Positions 44,866-54,613 of a DNA stretch of 64,000 bases are shown here, piece after piece. The stretch spans positions 14,272 through 78,271 of the forward strand of contig DASRFB010000105.1 of the NCBI GenBank assembly GCA_035651815.1, in the 5' to 3' direction. This DNA comes from VBDM01 sp035651815 (GTDB taxonomy: Bacteria; Pseudomonadota; Gammaproteobacteria; Burkholderiales; SG8-39). The position numbers were made by a program, and so were the translations under genes. Numbering within the stretch: the stretch's first letter is position 1; each line of letters starts with the position of its first letter. Below the pieces are notes generated by a model. That model was not told the DNA's origin. It saw nothing but the letters and a program-made list of their open reading frames with translations, and made no database searches.

Positions 44866-45912
44866 TCAGTCGAGGGGCGCGACGCCGACCTCGCGCGCGA
44901 GGCGGTCGAGCGCTTCGCGCAGCGCGGGCGGCACCGGCACGCCCGCGCGCGAGCGCTCTTCGAATTTCGCGCGGCTCTGCTCGCCCGGGAGCCAGACGCG
45001 CTCGACGCCGGGCAGCCGGCGCGAGGCGCGCAGCTCGCCCGCGACGCGGTCGACGTCGCGCTTGAACGCGGCGACGTCGCCGAAGGCCGCGATCGAGAGC
45101 GCGACGATGGCGTGGCCGGTGTTGGTCACGGAGGTGTCGTCGGCGTTGAAGTCGATCGTCTGGCTGCCGAGCGCGGCGCGGTTCAGCGTCCCGGCGAGCA
45201 GCCCGATCATGAGCGAGAGGCCGTAGCCCTTGTAGCCGCCGATCGGCAGCAGCAGCCCCTCGCCCGAGCGCTTCGGGTCGGTGAGCGGGCGGCCCTCGCG
45301 GTCGATCATCCAGCCCTCGGGCATCGGCTCGCCGCGCTGCGCCTTCGTCTTCACCTTGCCGTAGGCGGCGACGGTGGTCGCCATGTCGAGCACGATCGGC
45401 GCCGCCGCGCCCGGCACCGCGACCGCGATCGGGTTGGTCGAGAGCAGCAGGTCGATCCCGCCCCAGGGCGCCATGTGGTTGGCGTTGCCGACCGCGAGGT
45501 AGATCCCGATCATGTCGTGCTCGAGCGGCATCGCCGCGTAGAGCGACGCCGGCCCGGCATGGTTGCTCGCGCGCACGCCGACCCACGCGGCGCCGGCCGT
45601 CTTCGCCTTGGCGATCGCCGTCCGCGCGGCGAAGCTCATCACGACGTGGCCCATGCCGTTGTCGCCGTCGACGAGCGCCATGCCGGCCGCCTCGCGCTCG
45701 ATGCGCACGCGCGGGACGACGTTCACCGCGCCGCCTTTGATGCGGCGCACGTACTGCGGCAGGCGGAACACGCCGTGGCCGTCGGCGCCGAAGAGGTCGG
45801 CGCGCAGCATGAGGCGCGCGCAGGTCTGCGCGTCGGCGCGCGGCAGCCCGACCTTCTCGAGGACCGTGGCGGTGAAGGATTGGAGGCGTTCCGGCGGGAC
45901 GCTCGCGGGCAT
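44866..45912 (-). CDS. Ldh-family (malate/lactate/ureidoglycolate type 2) NAD(P) oxidoreductase
   Basis: The 348-residue protein has the type 2 malate/L-lactate dehydrogenase fold, unrelated to classical LDH. Marks are ADLFGADGHGVFRLPQYV with the catalytic His, VRASNHAGPASLYAAMPLE, NANHMAPWGGIDLLLSTNPIAVAVPG, LDMATTVAAYGKV and GYGLSLMIGLLAG. Members oxidise 2-hydroxyacids such as malate, sulfolactate or ureidoglycolate. It heads the operon with the 3-hydroxyacyl-CoA dehydrogenase-like gene and the thioesterase. A divergent thioesterase starts 38 bases upstream. Confidence 0.9.
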   Translation of the reverse strand: MPASVPPERLQSFTATVLEKVGLPRADAQTCARLMLRADLFGADGHGVFRLPQYVRRIKGGAVNVVPRVRIEREAAGMALVDGDNGMGHVVMSFAARTAIAKAKTAGAAWVGVRASNHAGPASLYAAMPLEHDMIGIYLAVGNANHMAPWGGIDLLLSTNPIAVAVPGAAAPIVLDMATTVAAYGKVKTKAQRGEPMPEGWMIDREGRPLTDPKRSGEGLLLPIGGYKGYGLSLMIGLLAGTLNRAALGSQTIDFNADDTSVTNTGHAIVALSIAAFGDVAAFKRDVDRVAGELRASRRLPGVERVWLPGEQSRAKFEERSRAGVPVPPALREALDRLAREVGVAPLD

Positions 45913-45950
45913 AAGGGCCGGATTCTATCGCTTCGGCTACCATGCGGTAG

Positions 45951-46367
45951 ATGGCGGGCAACCTGCATCCGGATTTGAGAGTCGGGCTCGCGGGCTCGGC
46001 CGAGCTCGTGGTCGGCGAGGAGCACACCGCGCCGCGCGTCGGCAGCGGCCGCGTGCACGTGCTCGCGACGCCGGTGATGATCAACCTGATCGAGGCGGCC
46101 GCGCTCGCCGCGGTCGAGCACCTGCTCGCGCCGGGCTACCAGTCGCTCGGCACGCTGCTCGACGTGCGCCATATCGCGGCGACGCCGGTCGGCATGCGCG
46201 TGCGCGCGACCGCCGAGGTCGTCAAGGTCGACGGACGCACGCTCTCGTTCCGCGTCGAGGCGCGGGACGAGCGCGACTTGATCGGCGACGGCGCGCACGA
46301 GCGCATGATCGTGAACGTCGAGCGCTTCGACAAGCGCGTGCAGGAGAAGCTGCAGGCGATGCGCTGA
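45951..46367 (+). CDS. Second FlK-like hot-dog thioesterase
   Basis: The 138-residue protein shows VGLAGSAELVVGEEHTAPRVGSG, VHVLATPVMINLIEAAALAAVEHLL, SLGTLLDVRHIAATPVGMRVRATAEV and GAHERMIVNVERF, the FlK-like layout with Thr, Glu and His. It is divergent from the Ldh-like operon by 38 bases and parallel in type to the thioesterase at 43548, so this locus holds two related thioesterases around CoA or hydroxyacid enzymes. Start ATG 45951; no ribosome site is clear. Confidence 0.82.
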   Translation: MAGNLHPDLRVGLAGSAELVVGEEHTAPRVGSGRVHVLATPVMINLIEAAALAAVEHLLAPGYQSLGTLLDVRHIAATPVGMRVRATAEVVKVDGRTLSFRVEARDERDLIGDGAHERMIVNVERFDKRVQEKLQAMR

Positions 46368-46483
46368 CCGGCTCGTGCGGTTGGGGGAACCGCTCCTTCC
46401 TTTACGGGTCAGAGACTTATCCGCGGGACCGACTTGCGAGCCTCTGCTCCGCCCGGCCCACGGTCGTTTCGCCGGAGAAAACC

Positions 46484-46723
46484 ATGACCCGATTCCGCAC
46501 CCTGTCGTTGCTCCTCGCCGTTACGGGCGGTCTCATCGTGGCGACACCCGCGTTCGCCGACGAGGTGATCCTGAAGAGCGGCGAGCGCATCACCGGACGC
46601 ATCGTCGAGAAGTCGAGCGAGGCGCTCGTTCTCGAGACCGCGAGCGCGGACAACGTGCGCGTCGCCTGGGCCGACATCTTCTCGCTGAAGACCGACGCGC
46701 CCCAGGACGCGATGCTCACGTAG
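46484..46723 (+). CDS. Exported stand-alone Lsm-like domain protein
   Basis: The 79-residue protein starts at ATG 46484 behind CCGGAGAA. Residues 1-26 are a signal ending TPAFAD. The mature part, DEVILKSGERITGRIVEKSSEALVLETASADNVRVAWADIFSLKTD, is a small beta-barrel that looks like the N-terminal Sm-like part of DUF481/YdiY-type proteins, but the following outer-membrane part is absent and the frame stops shortly after. It is followed by its own terminator. A role in the periplasm is unknown. It lies next to the Spy-like and Cpx-like genes. Confidence 0.65.
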   Translation: MTRFRTLSLLLAVTGGLIVATPAFADEVILKSGERITGRIVEKSSEALVLETASADNVRVAWADIFSLKTDAPQDAMLT

Positions 46724-46745
46724 TCTCGTCCTGCCTTCGCACCGG

Positions 46746-46769
46746 AACGGCGCCTACGGGCGCCGTTTT
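46746..46769 (+). terminator. Rho-independent terminator after the Lsm-like gene
   Basis: AACGGCGCC pairs with GGCGCCGTT around TACG (nine base pairs), followed by TT and then C. It starts 23 bases after the stop codon and precedes the CpxR-type box. Confidence 0.75.
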
Positions 46770-46782
46770 CGTTCCCTGCGCC

Positions 46783-46797
46783 TTTACAAAACTTTAC
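46783..46797. promoter_or_regulatory. CpxR-type box upstream of the Spy/CpxP-like gene
   Basis: TTTAC-AAAAC-TTTAC reads on the other strand as GTAAA-N5-GTAAA, an exact match to the published CpxR consensus known from E. coli. It lies 84 bases before the ATG of the Spy/CpxP-like gene, and a CpxR-like regulator is encoded immediately downstream. Binding is inferred. Confidence 0.65.
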
Positions 46798-46880
46798 CCG
46801 CCGGAGAAACGGCCGTTACGGCTGCCGCGTAGATTGACCCCATCGACGGCGACCCGCCGTCATCCGAACAGGAGTCGATC

Positions 46881-47387
46881 ATGAAAGGCAGTCTCAAGCG
46901 GACCGCGATCGCGGCCCTCCTCGGCGGCGCGATCGCCGCGCCCGCGTTCGCGCAGGACCGTGCGCCCCAGGACCGCGCGCCCGAGGGCGGCGGTCCCGGG
47001 ATGCATCACCGCTGGCACCGCAACGATCCTCAGGCGCGCGCCGACCGCATGGAGTTCATGGTGCAGCGCATGTTCTCGTCGGTGAAGGCGAGCGACGAGC
47101 AGAAAAACCAGGCGGGCGCGATCGTGCGCAAGGCCGCCTCCGACATCCGTCCGCTCGAGCAGAAGCTGCGCGACGGACGCCGCGCGGGGCTCGATCTGCT
47201 CTCGCGGCCGACGATCGATCGCAACGCCATCGAGGCGCAGCGCGCGCAGCAGGCGGCTCTGCGCGAGCAGATCTCCCAGCGCACGACGCAGGCGATGGCC
47301 GATCTCGCCGAGGTGCTCACGCCCGACCAGCGCGCGGCCCTCGCGAAGCGGATGTCCGAGCGTTTCGGCGGACGGCGCGCGGGCTGA
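46881..47387 (+). CDS. Spy/CpxP-family periplasmic stress protein
   Basis: The 168-residue protein has a signal (1-24, ending PAFAQD), a His/Pro/Arg-rich lead (HHRWHRNDP) and an all-helical body. The body carries the family's LTxxQ motif as EVLTPDQRAALAKRM near the C-terminus; an earlier copy at VKASDEQKNQ is weaker. Spy and CpxP bind unfolded periplasmic proteins, and CpxP inhibits the CpxA kinase. The exact CpxR-type box upstream and the two-component genes downstream support a stress-feedback role. AGGAG precedes the ATG. Confidence 0.83.
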   Translation: MKGSLKRTAIAALLGGAIAAPAFAQDRAPQDRAPEGGGPGMHHRWHRNDPQARADRMEFMVQRMFSSVKASDEQKNQAGAIVRKAASDIRPLEQKLRDGRRAGLDLLSRPTIDRNAIEAQRAQQAALREQISQRTTQAMADLAEVLTPDQRAALAKRMSERFGGRRAG

Positions 47388-47425
47388 CGCCACCGGTCCT
47401 CTCCGGCCATGACATCGGCCGGCTT

Positions 47426-47461
47426 GCGCCCGCCGCCCGAAACGGCGGCGGGCGTTTCTTT
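47426..47461 (+). terminator. Rho-independent terminator after the Spy-like gene
   Basis: CGCCCGCCGCC pairs with GGCGGCGGGCG around CGAAAC (11 base pairs), followed by TTTCTTT. It separates the Spy-like gene from the two-component genes, which therefore probably need readthrough or a promoter near 47465. Confidence 0.85.
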
Positions 47462-47488
47462 CGGCGCTTGTTGTACCCTAGCGGCGCA

Positions 47489-48193
47489 ATGACGGCCCAC
47501 ATCCTGATCATCGAGGACGACGAGCGGCTCTCCGCGATGGTGGCGGAGTACCTGCACGAGTCGGGCTTCCGCGTGTCGTCGCGCGCCGAGGGCGGCGAGG
47601 GCCTGGCGCTGCTCGAGCGCGAGGCGTTCGACGCGCTGGTGCTCGACATCATGCTCCCCGACGTGGACGGCTTCGAGGTCTGCCGGCGCGTGCGCGCGCG
47701 CTCGGACATCCCGATCCTGATGCTGACCGCGCGCGGCGACGCGACCGACCGGGTGGTCGGCCTCGAGCTCGGCGCCGACGACTACCTGCCGAAGCCGTTC
47801 AACCCGCGCGAGCTGCTCGCGCGGCTGCGCGCGATCCTGCGCCGGCGCAAGCCGAGCGGCCCGCCCGAGACCGCGCTGCACTTCGGCCGGCTCGAGATCG
47901 ACCGCGGCGCGCGCGTCGTGCGCCTCGACGGCGAGGAGCGGCCGCTCACCGCCTACCAGTTCGCGCTGCTGGTCGCGCTCGCCGAGAACGCGGGCCGGAT
48001 CATGTCGCGCGAGAGCCTGATGGACCTGGTGAAGGGCGAGCCGCTCGAGGCCTTCGACCGCTCGATCGACGTGCACATCTCGCGCATCCGCGCCGCGATC
48101 GAGGACGATCCCAAGCGGGCCCGGCGCATCATCACCGTGCGCAGCGCGGGCTACGTCTTCGCCAAAGTCCAGGACGACGGCGAGGCCTCGTGA
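47489..48193 (+). CDS. OmpR/PhoB-family response regulator, CpxR-like
   Basis: The 234-residue regulator has a receiver with LIIEDDERL, the acceptor Asp53 in ALVLDIMLPDVDG and Lys in YLPKPFNPREL, then an OmpR-type winged helix: ELLARLRAILRR, LTAYQFALLVALAENAGRIMSRE, SIDVHISRIRAAIEDDPK and IITVRSAGYVF. The adjacent Spy-like gene with a CpxR-type box argues for a Cpx-like role. The ATG at 47489 gives the family start; a longer GTG/TTG start is not needed. It overlaps the kinase by four bases. Confidence 0.88.
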   Translation: MTAHILIIEDDERLSAMVAEYLHESGFRVSSRAEGGEGLALLEREAFDALVLDIMLPDVDGFEVCRRVRARSDIPILMLTARGDATDRVVGLELGADDYLPKPFNPRELLARLRAILRRRKPSGPPETALHFGRLEIDRGARVVRLDGEERPLTAYQFALLVALAENAGRIMSRESLMDLVKGEPLEAFDRSIDVHISRIRAAIEDDPKRARRIITVRSAGYVFAKVQDDGEAS

Positions 48194-49476
48194 CTCAACC
48201 GCGCCCGCGCCGGCTGTACCGGCAGTTCTACGTGACGCTGGTCGCGAGCCTCGCGCTGTTCGCGGTCATCGCCGGCTTCCTCTGGCACACGCTCACCGAG
48301 GCGTCGCCCGCGCGCCAGGCGTTCGAGATCCTCTCCGAGCTCGCGCAGGCGTCGCTCGCCGACGCCGAAGCGCCGCGCGATGCGCAGCAGGCGGCGCTGA
48401 ACGATTTGCGCGCGCGCGTGCGCGGCCGCGTCGCGGGCCTCGCGCTCTATGCCGCGAGCGGCGAGCGCATCGCCGCGGCGGGCGCGCCGGTGCCGCGCCC
48501 GGGCCCGGGGCGCCAGGCGGGGGGCTGGATCCCCGGTCCCGACGGCCGCCACGCCTGGGCGATCGCGCTGCCCGACGGGCGCACGCTGATCGCGCGGCTG
48601 CCGCGGCCCCGGCCCAACCCGATGCTCGGGCTGTTCTTCATCCTCGGCCTGATCACGCTCGGGGTCGCGGTCGGGGCCTATCCGGTGGTGCGCCACCTCA
48701 CGCGGCGGCTCGAGCGGCTGCAGGCGAGCGTCGAGGCGCTCGGGGCGGGCGATCTGTCGGCGCGCGTGCCGGTCGACGGCGCCGACGAGGTCTCCGCCCT
48801 CGCGACCAGCTTCAACCGCGCCGCCGAGCGCATCGAGCAGCTGGTCGCGGCGCACAAGACGATGCTCGCGAACGCCTCGCACGAGCTGCGCTCGCCGCTC
48901 GCGCGCATCCGCATGGGCATCGAGATCCTGCGCGCCGACGCGCGGCCCGAGCTGCGCGAGGAGCTCGCGCGCAACATCGCCGAGCTCGACGCGCTGGTCG
49001 ACGAGATCCTGCTCGCGAGCCGGCTCGAGACGGTCAAGCAGCCCGACGCGCTCGACGCGGTCGACCTGCTCGGCCTGCTCGCCGAGGAATGCGCGCGCGC
49101 GGACGCGGCGCTCGAGGGCGAGCCGGTCACCGTGCGCGGCGACGCGCGGCTGCTGCGGCGCGCGGCGCGCAACCTGCTCGAGAACGCGCGCCGGCACGGC
49201 GGCGGCGGTCCGGTCGAGGCGAGCGTGCGCAAGACGCCGGCCGCGGCGGCCGTGATCGAGGTGTGCGACCGCGGCCCCGGCGTTCCCGAGTCCGAGCGCG
49301 AGCGCATCTTCGAGCCGTTCTACCGGCCGGCGGGGACGCGCGAGCGCGCCGGCGGCGTCGGCCTGGGGCTCGCGCTCGTGCGCCAGATCGCGCGCAAGCA
49401 CGGCGGCGACGCGCGCTACTTCGCGCGCGAGGGCGGCGGCTCGCGCTTCGTGCTGGAGCTCGGCGCCGCTTCCTAG
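48190..49476 (+). CDS. Sensor histidine kinase, CpxA/RstB-like
   Basis: The 428-residue kinase starts at GTG 48190, coupled to the regulator. It has one span at about 14-35, a periplasmic domain of about 105 residues, a second span at about 145-165 and a HAMP domain (LTRRLERLQASVEALGAGDLSARV). HisKA holds LANASHELRSPLARIRMGIEIL with His231. The ATPase boxes are NLLENARRHGGG, VCDRGPGVPESERERIF and GVGLGLALVRQ. The periplasmic part is where a Spy-like protein could act. The next gene (rhlE) is convergent, 8 bases after the stop. Confidence 0.9.
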   Translation: MTQPRPRRLYRQFYVTLVASLALFAVIAGFLWHTLTEASPARQAFEILSELAQASLADAEAPRDAQQAALNDLRARVRGRVAGLALYAASGERIAAAGAPVPRPGPGRQAGGWIPGPDGRHAWAIALPDGRTLIARLPRPRPNPMLGLFFILGLITLGVAVGAYPVVRHLTRRLERLQASVEALGAGDLSARVPVDGADEVSALATSFNRAAERIEQLVAAHKTMLANASHELRSPLARIRMGIEILRADARPELREELARNIAELDALVDEILLASRLETVKQPDALDAVDLLGLLAEECARADAALEGEPVTVRGDARLLRRAARNLLENARRHGGGGPVEASVRKTPAAAAVIEVCDRGPGVPESERERIFEPFYRPAGTRERAGGVGLGLALVRQIARKHGGDARYFAREGGGSRFVLELGAAS

Positions 49477-49484
49477 CCCGCGGA

Positions 49485-51131
<1,647 letters not shown>

Positions 51132-51303
51132 GGATTTCTCCTGGATCGGCCTGGGAAGGACTCGCCTTCCACCGGTTCAGGACGACACGTTCGTTTTAAG
51201 GATTCGGGGACTGGGTAGAACCACGAATGGGCAGGTCGCTAACCGGATGAAGCAACCAGAAACCCTGAACGCCAGTATACACGGATTTCGCGCCGCGGAC
51301 GCC

Positions 51304-51564
51304 TCACTTGTCCCAGCCGGCGAGATCCCCGATCTGGACGTTGTAGCCGACGTTCTGCGGGCCCAGGGCCGCGAGCGCGCCCTTGGTCGTCTCGTGGAAC
51401 GTCGCGGCGAGCTGGAAGCTCAGCTTCGCGAGGACCGCGGCCTCGGGCTTGATGCTCGCCGCGTTCTCCACCCGCAGGAACGCGCGTCCGACGAGCTCGA
51501 CATAGATCGCCGCGGCCAGCTGGGCGATCGAATGTCCTGCTTCCTCTGTCTTCGCGGAGGTCAT
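51304..51564 (-). CDS. Small conserved-looking hypothetical protein
   Basis: I do not recognise this 86-residue protein. It starts best at ATG 51564, with GAGAAAG a little upstream. It begins MTSAKTEEAGHSIAQLAAA and looks helical and cytoplasmic, with no signal, Cys or membrane span. The segment FHETTKGALAALGPQNVG is conserved-looking. It is the gene upstream of rhlE on the same strand, with a 172-base untranslated stretch between them, and is divergent from the GST by 140 bases. The frame is open further upstream to 51606. Confidence 0.55.
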   Translation of the reverse strand: MTSAKTEEAGHSIAQLAAAIYVELVGRAFLRVENAASIKPEAAVLAKLSFQLAATFHETTKGALAALGPQNVGYNVQIGDLAGWDK

Positions 51565-51704
51565 GAGCGCGGCTTTCTCGGGATCGGACCCCCATGCTAC
51601 GCCCAATCGGGACGTGCGCTAGACTATCGACCGGCCGCCCGCCGCCCGGCGGGCACGAACGATCTCCGGACCCGATCCCCGTACCCCCGCAAGAAAGGAA
51701 ACCC

Positions 51705-52313
51705 ATGAAGCTCTACTACGCTCCGGGCGCCTGCTCGATGGCGCCGCACATCGTCCTGCGCGAGGCAGGCTTCAAGTTCGACCTCGAGAAGGTCGACATC
51801 CCGAACAAGAAGACCGCCTCGGGCGACGACTACTGGAAGGTCAACCCGAAGGGCTACGTCCCGGCGCTCAAGCTCGACGACGGACAGGTGCTCACCGAGG
51901 CGCAGGTGATCGTCCAGTACCTCGCCGACCAGAAGCAGGACGCCGGCCTCGCGCCGCGCGGCGGCACGATGGAGCGCTACCGCCTGATGGAGATGCTCAA
52001 CTTCACCGCGGCCGAGGTGCACAAGCAGCTCGGCGCGCTGTTCAACCCGAAGATGACGCCCGAGGCGAAGGAGATCCAGCTCGGCGTGATCGACCGGCGC
52101 CTCACCGCGCTCGACAAGATGCTCGCGGGCAAGCAGTACGCCACGGGCGACAAGTTCACCGTCGCCGACGCCTACCTCTTCACCGTGCTCAACTGGACCA
52201 ACTTCCACAAGATCGACACGTCGAAGTGGCCGAACATCCAGGCGTTCATGAAGCGCGTGGCGGCGCGGCCGAAGGTGCAGGAGACGCTGAAGGCCGAGGG
52301 CCTGACGCAGTAA
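51705..52313 (+). CDS. Glutathione S-transferase
   Basis: The 202-residue protein has a thioredoxin-like N-terminal domain: MKLYYAPGACSMAPHIVLREAG with the Cys10/Ser11 pair of beta-class GSTs. NPKGYVPALKLDDGQVLTEAQVIVQYLAD gives the cis-Pro and Glu/Ser GSH-binding sites. The helical C-terminal domain ends TVADAYLFTVLNW and AFMKRVAARPKV. Beta-class GSTs conjugate or reduce electrophiles with glutathione in the cytosol. GAAAGGAAA precedes the ATG. The gene abuts the convergent queD with no spacer. Confidence 0.92.
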   Translation: MKLYYAPGACSMAPHIVLREAGFKFDLEKVDIPNKKTASGDDYWKVNPKGYVPALKLDDGQVLTEAQVIVQYLADQKQDAGLAPRGGTMERYRLMEMLNFTAAEVHKQLGALFNPKMTPEAKEIQLGVIDRRLTALDKMLAGKQYATGDKFTVADAYLFTVLNWTNFHKIDTSKWPNIQAFMKRVAARPKVQETLKAEGLTQ

Positions 52314-52673
52314 TCAGGGGCCCGTGTAGACGGCGCCGTGGCGCACCGAGTCGCGGCGCACCTCGACGCGGCACAGCCCGGGGAAGGCGGGCGCGAGCTT
52401 CTCCCAGATCCACATGGCGATGTGCTCGAGGCTCGGGACCTCGAGCCCGGCCACCTCGTTCAGGAAGCGGTGATCGAGCGACTCGCGCAGCCGGGCGCAG
52501 GCGCGCTCGAGCTCGCCCAGGTCGGCGACGAAGCCGGTGCGCGCGTCGGGCGCGCCCGCCACCACGACGCGCGCGGTGAACGAGTGCCCGTGCACGCCGT
52601 GGTAGCGGTGCCCCTCGGGCGCTCCAGGAAAGCGGTGCGCCGCGTCGAAGCCGAACTCCTGGTAGATCTCCAC
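52314..52673 (-). CDS. queD: 6-carboxytetrahydropterin synthase
   Basis: QueD turns dihydroneopterin triphosphate into 6-carboxytetrahydropterin, step 2 of queuosine synthesis. The 119-residue protein starts at GTG 52673 behind AGAGG, reading MEIYQEFGFDAAHRFPG. Zinc ligands are His15 (AAHRF) and the two His of YHGVHGHSF. The catalytic region is LDHRFLN and SLEHIAMWIWEKL. The only stronger-looking start would lie inside queE. It follows queE by eight bases, and both probably share a transcript. Confidence 0.93.
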   Translation of the reverse strand: MEIYQEFGFDAAHRFPGAPEGHRYHGVHGHSFTARVVVAGAPDARTGFVADLGELERACARLRESLDHRFLNEVAGLEVPSLEHIAMWIWEKLAPAFPGLCRVEVRRDSVRHGAVYTGP

Positions 52674-52681
52674 GTCGTCCT

Positions 52682-53311
52682 CTAGCGGATGCCGATCAGC
52701 TTGTGCGTCTGGAGGCTGAGCCTCCACCGGGGGTTGCGCATGCAGTAGGCGATGGCGCGCTCGGTATTCTCGCGCTTCTCCGGCCCGTCCATCGGCTGCA
52801 GCAGGAAGTGCCCGAAGCTCCAGCCCTCGAAGTCCTCCGGCCGCGCGCCTTCCTGCGGGAACACGAGCTTCAGCTCGTCGCCGCGGCGCACCTTGACCTC
52901 GGTGCCCGCCTTGGGGCTCACGCAGATCCAGTCGACGCCGGGCGCGACGTCGACGGTGCCGTTCGTCTCGATCGCGATCTCGAAGCCCCGCGCGTGCAGC
53001 GCGCGCACGAGCTCCGCGTCGAGCTGCAGCGCGGGCTCGCCGCCCGTCAGCACCGTGAAGCGCGAGCCCCCGCCCGGCCACAGCGAGGCGATGCGCTCGG
53101 CGAGCGCCTCGGCGGCGTCGAACCTGCCGCCGCCTGCGCCGTCGGTGCCGACGAAGTCGGTGTCGCAGAACTTGCATACCGCGTGCGCGCGGTCGGCCTC
53201 GCGGCCGCTCCACAGGTTGCACCCGGCGAAGCGGCAGAACACCGCCGGGCGCCCCGCGTTCGCGCCCTCGCCCTGCAGCGTATAGAAGATCTCTTTCACC
53301 GAGTAGGCCAT
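52682..53311 (-). CDS. queE: 7-carboxy-7-deazaguanine synthase
   Basis: QueE is a radical SAM enzyme that contracts 6-carboxytetrahydropterin to 7-carboxy-7-deazaguanine. The 209-residue protein has KEIFYTLQGEGANAGRPAVFCRFAGC. Its cluster-binding Cys follow the unusual CX14CX2C spacing (CNLW to CKFCDTDF) known for one QueE group, with FVGTDG after. LTGGEPALQ and IETNGT bind SAM and metal. It is upstream of queD in the same direction. A cyclic-di-GMP enzyme gene lies 13 bases further. Confidence 0.94.
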   Translation of the reverse strand: MAYSVKEIFYTLQGEGANAGRPAVFCRFAGCNLWSGREADRAHAVCKFCDTDFVGTDGAGGGRFDAAEALAERIASLWPGGGSRFTVLTGGEPALQLDAELVRALHARGFEIAIETNGTVDVAPGVDWICVSPKAGTEVKVRRGDELKLVFPQEGARPEDFEGWSFGHFLLQPMDGPEKRENTERAIAYCMRNPRWRLSLQTHKLIGIR

Positions 53312-53324
53312 GAGGCTTGGATCG

Positions 53325-54578
53325 CTAGCGGCACACGCGGTTGCGTCCGCCGCGCTTCGCGCGGTAGAGCGCGGCGTCGGCCGCGCGGATCACCTGCCCC
53401 GCGGCGGTCAGCATGCCGTCGCGCTCGGCGACGCCGATGCTGACCGTGACCGAGAGCGTGCGGTCGGCCTGCGACGGCGTTCCCGGGATGCGCATCCTCA
53501 GTCCGGTCTCGGGGTCCTTCGGGCGGTCCAGCCCGCGCACCGCCATGCGGTAGCGCTCGATCGAGTCGCGCATCGCCTCGAGGTGCGGCAGCGCCTGGTC
53601 GAGCGGGTGCTCCGCGAACACGACCGCGAACTCCTCGCCGCCGTAGCGGAACGCCTTGCCGCCGCCGTCGATCTCGGCGAGCCGCGAGGCGACCAGCTTG
53701 AGCACCTGGTCGCCGACGTCGTGACCGTGCGTGTCGTTGAATTTCTTGAAGTGGTCCACGTCCACCATCGCCACCGTATACACCGGTCCGAGGCCCGAGA
53801 GGCGCTCCTCGAGCGCGCGCCGGCCCGGGAGGCCGGTCAGCTCGTCGACGAACGCGAGCCGGTGCGACTCCTGCAGGATCGAGACGAGCAGCACGATGCC
53901 CGCGGCCGACATGAAGATCGCGAACACGCTGCCCGAGCGCGCCCACTCGCACGCGACGAAGAACGCGACGAGCGCGCCCGCGAGGCCGGCGTCGATCGGC
54001 CGCACCTCGACCGCGGGACGCGGCCAGGCGCGCGCGAGCGCGGCGACGAGGGCCGCGGCGAACGCGATGCGCCCGGCGATCGGCGCGGGCGGCGACCGGA
54101 GCAGCCAGTGGTCGAGCACGCCGTGCCAGGCGACGCCCGAGAGGCTCGAGCGTCCCGCGCTCGCGACCCAGGCGACCAGCAGCACTTCGGCGAGCGCGAG
54201 CAGCAGCCAGCGGTAGTTGCGGTGCTGGACCACGCCGCGCTCGGGGAAGAGCAGCGCGATCAGCACGTTCAGCGGAACCAGCACGGAGAGCGCGGTGAAC
54301 ACGGCGCGCGCGGTGAAGCTGTCGGCGCCGAACTCGAGCGCGATGCGGTAGCCCGCGTACGCGGCGAACAGCGAGGCGAGCGCGACGAAGGCGCGGCCGC
54401 GGTTGAACCACACGGCGATGATGGCGCCGAGCAGCAGCACGAAGTACGGCCCGAGCACGGTCAGGCCGGAGAGCGAGTCCGGCAGCGAGCCGATCCACAC
54501 GACCACGGCGGACGCCACCAGGACCACGACCGGCGCCAGCACCGGGCGCAGGTGTTCGAGCAGGAGTTTGGGCCTCAA
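53325..54578 (-). CDS. Membrane diguanylate cyclase (GGDEF)
   Basis: The 417-residue protein has about seven hydrophobic spans in its first 230 residues and a C-terminal GGDEF domain: DELTGLPGRRALEERL, VDVDHFKKFNDTHGHDVGDQVL and FRYGGEEFAVV (an active GGEEF). I see no RxxD inhibitory site before it. It makes cyclic di-GMP from GTP. The best start is a TTG at 54578; no ATG lies nearby in frame, and the exact start is uncertain. It is 35 bases behind the large GAF/PAS/GGDEF/EAL gene. Confidence 0.85.
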   Translation of the reverse strand: MRPKLLLEHLRPVLAPVVVLVASAVVVWIGSLPDSLSGLTVLGPYFVLLLGAIIAVWFNRGRAFVALASLFAAYAGYRIALEFGADSFTARAVFTALSVLVPLNVLIALLFPERGVVQHRNYRWLLLALAEVLLVAWVASAGRSSLSGVAWHGVLDHWLLRSPPAPIAGRIAFAAALVAALARAWPRPAVEVRPIDAGLAGALVAFFVACEWARSGSVFAIFMSAAGIVLLVSILQESHRLAFVDELTGLPGRRALEERLSGLGPVYTVAMVDVDHFKKFNDTHGHDVGDQVLKLVASRLAEIDGGGKAFRYGGEEFAVVFAEHPLDQALPHLEAMRDSIERYRMAVRGLDRPKDPETGLRMRIPGTPSQADRTLSVTVSIGVAERDGMLTAAGQVIRAADAALYRAKRGGRNRVCR

Positions 54579-54613
54579 GACAGGCGCATGATAGTGCGCG
54601 CGATCCCCTTGCG

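Noticed and set aside
46368..46483. A regulatory RNA in the gap before the Lsm-like gene
   Set aside because: Short inverted bits exist, but nothing forms a convincing structure or matches a known riboswitch.
51132..51303. A cold-shock type leader before rhlE
   Set aside because: The 172-base stretch could hold a long leader, but I see no cold-box motif or strong hairpin to support it.
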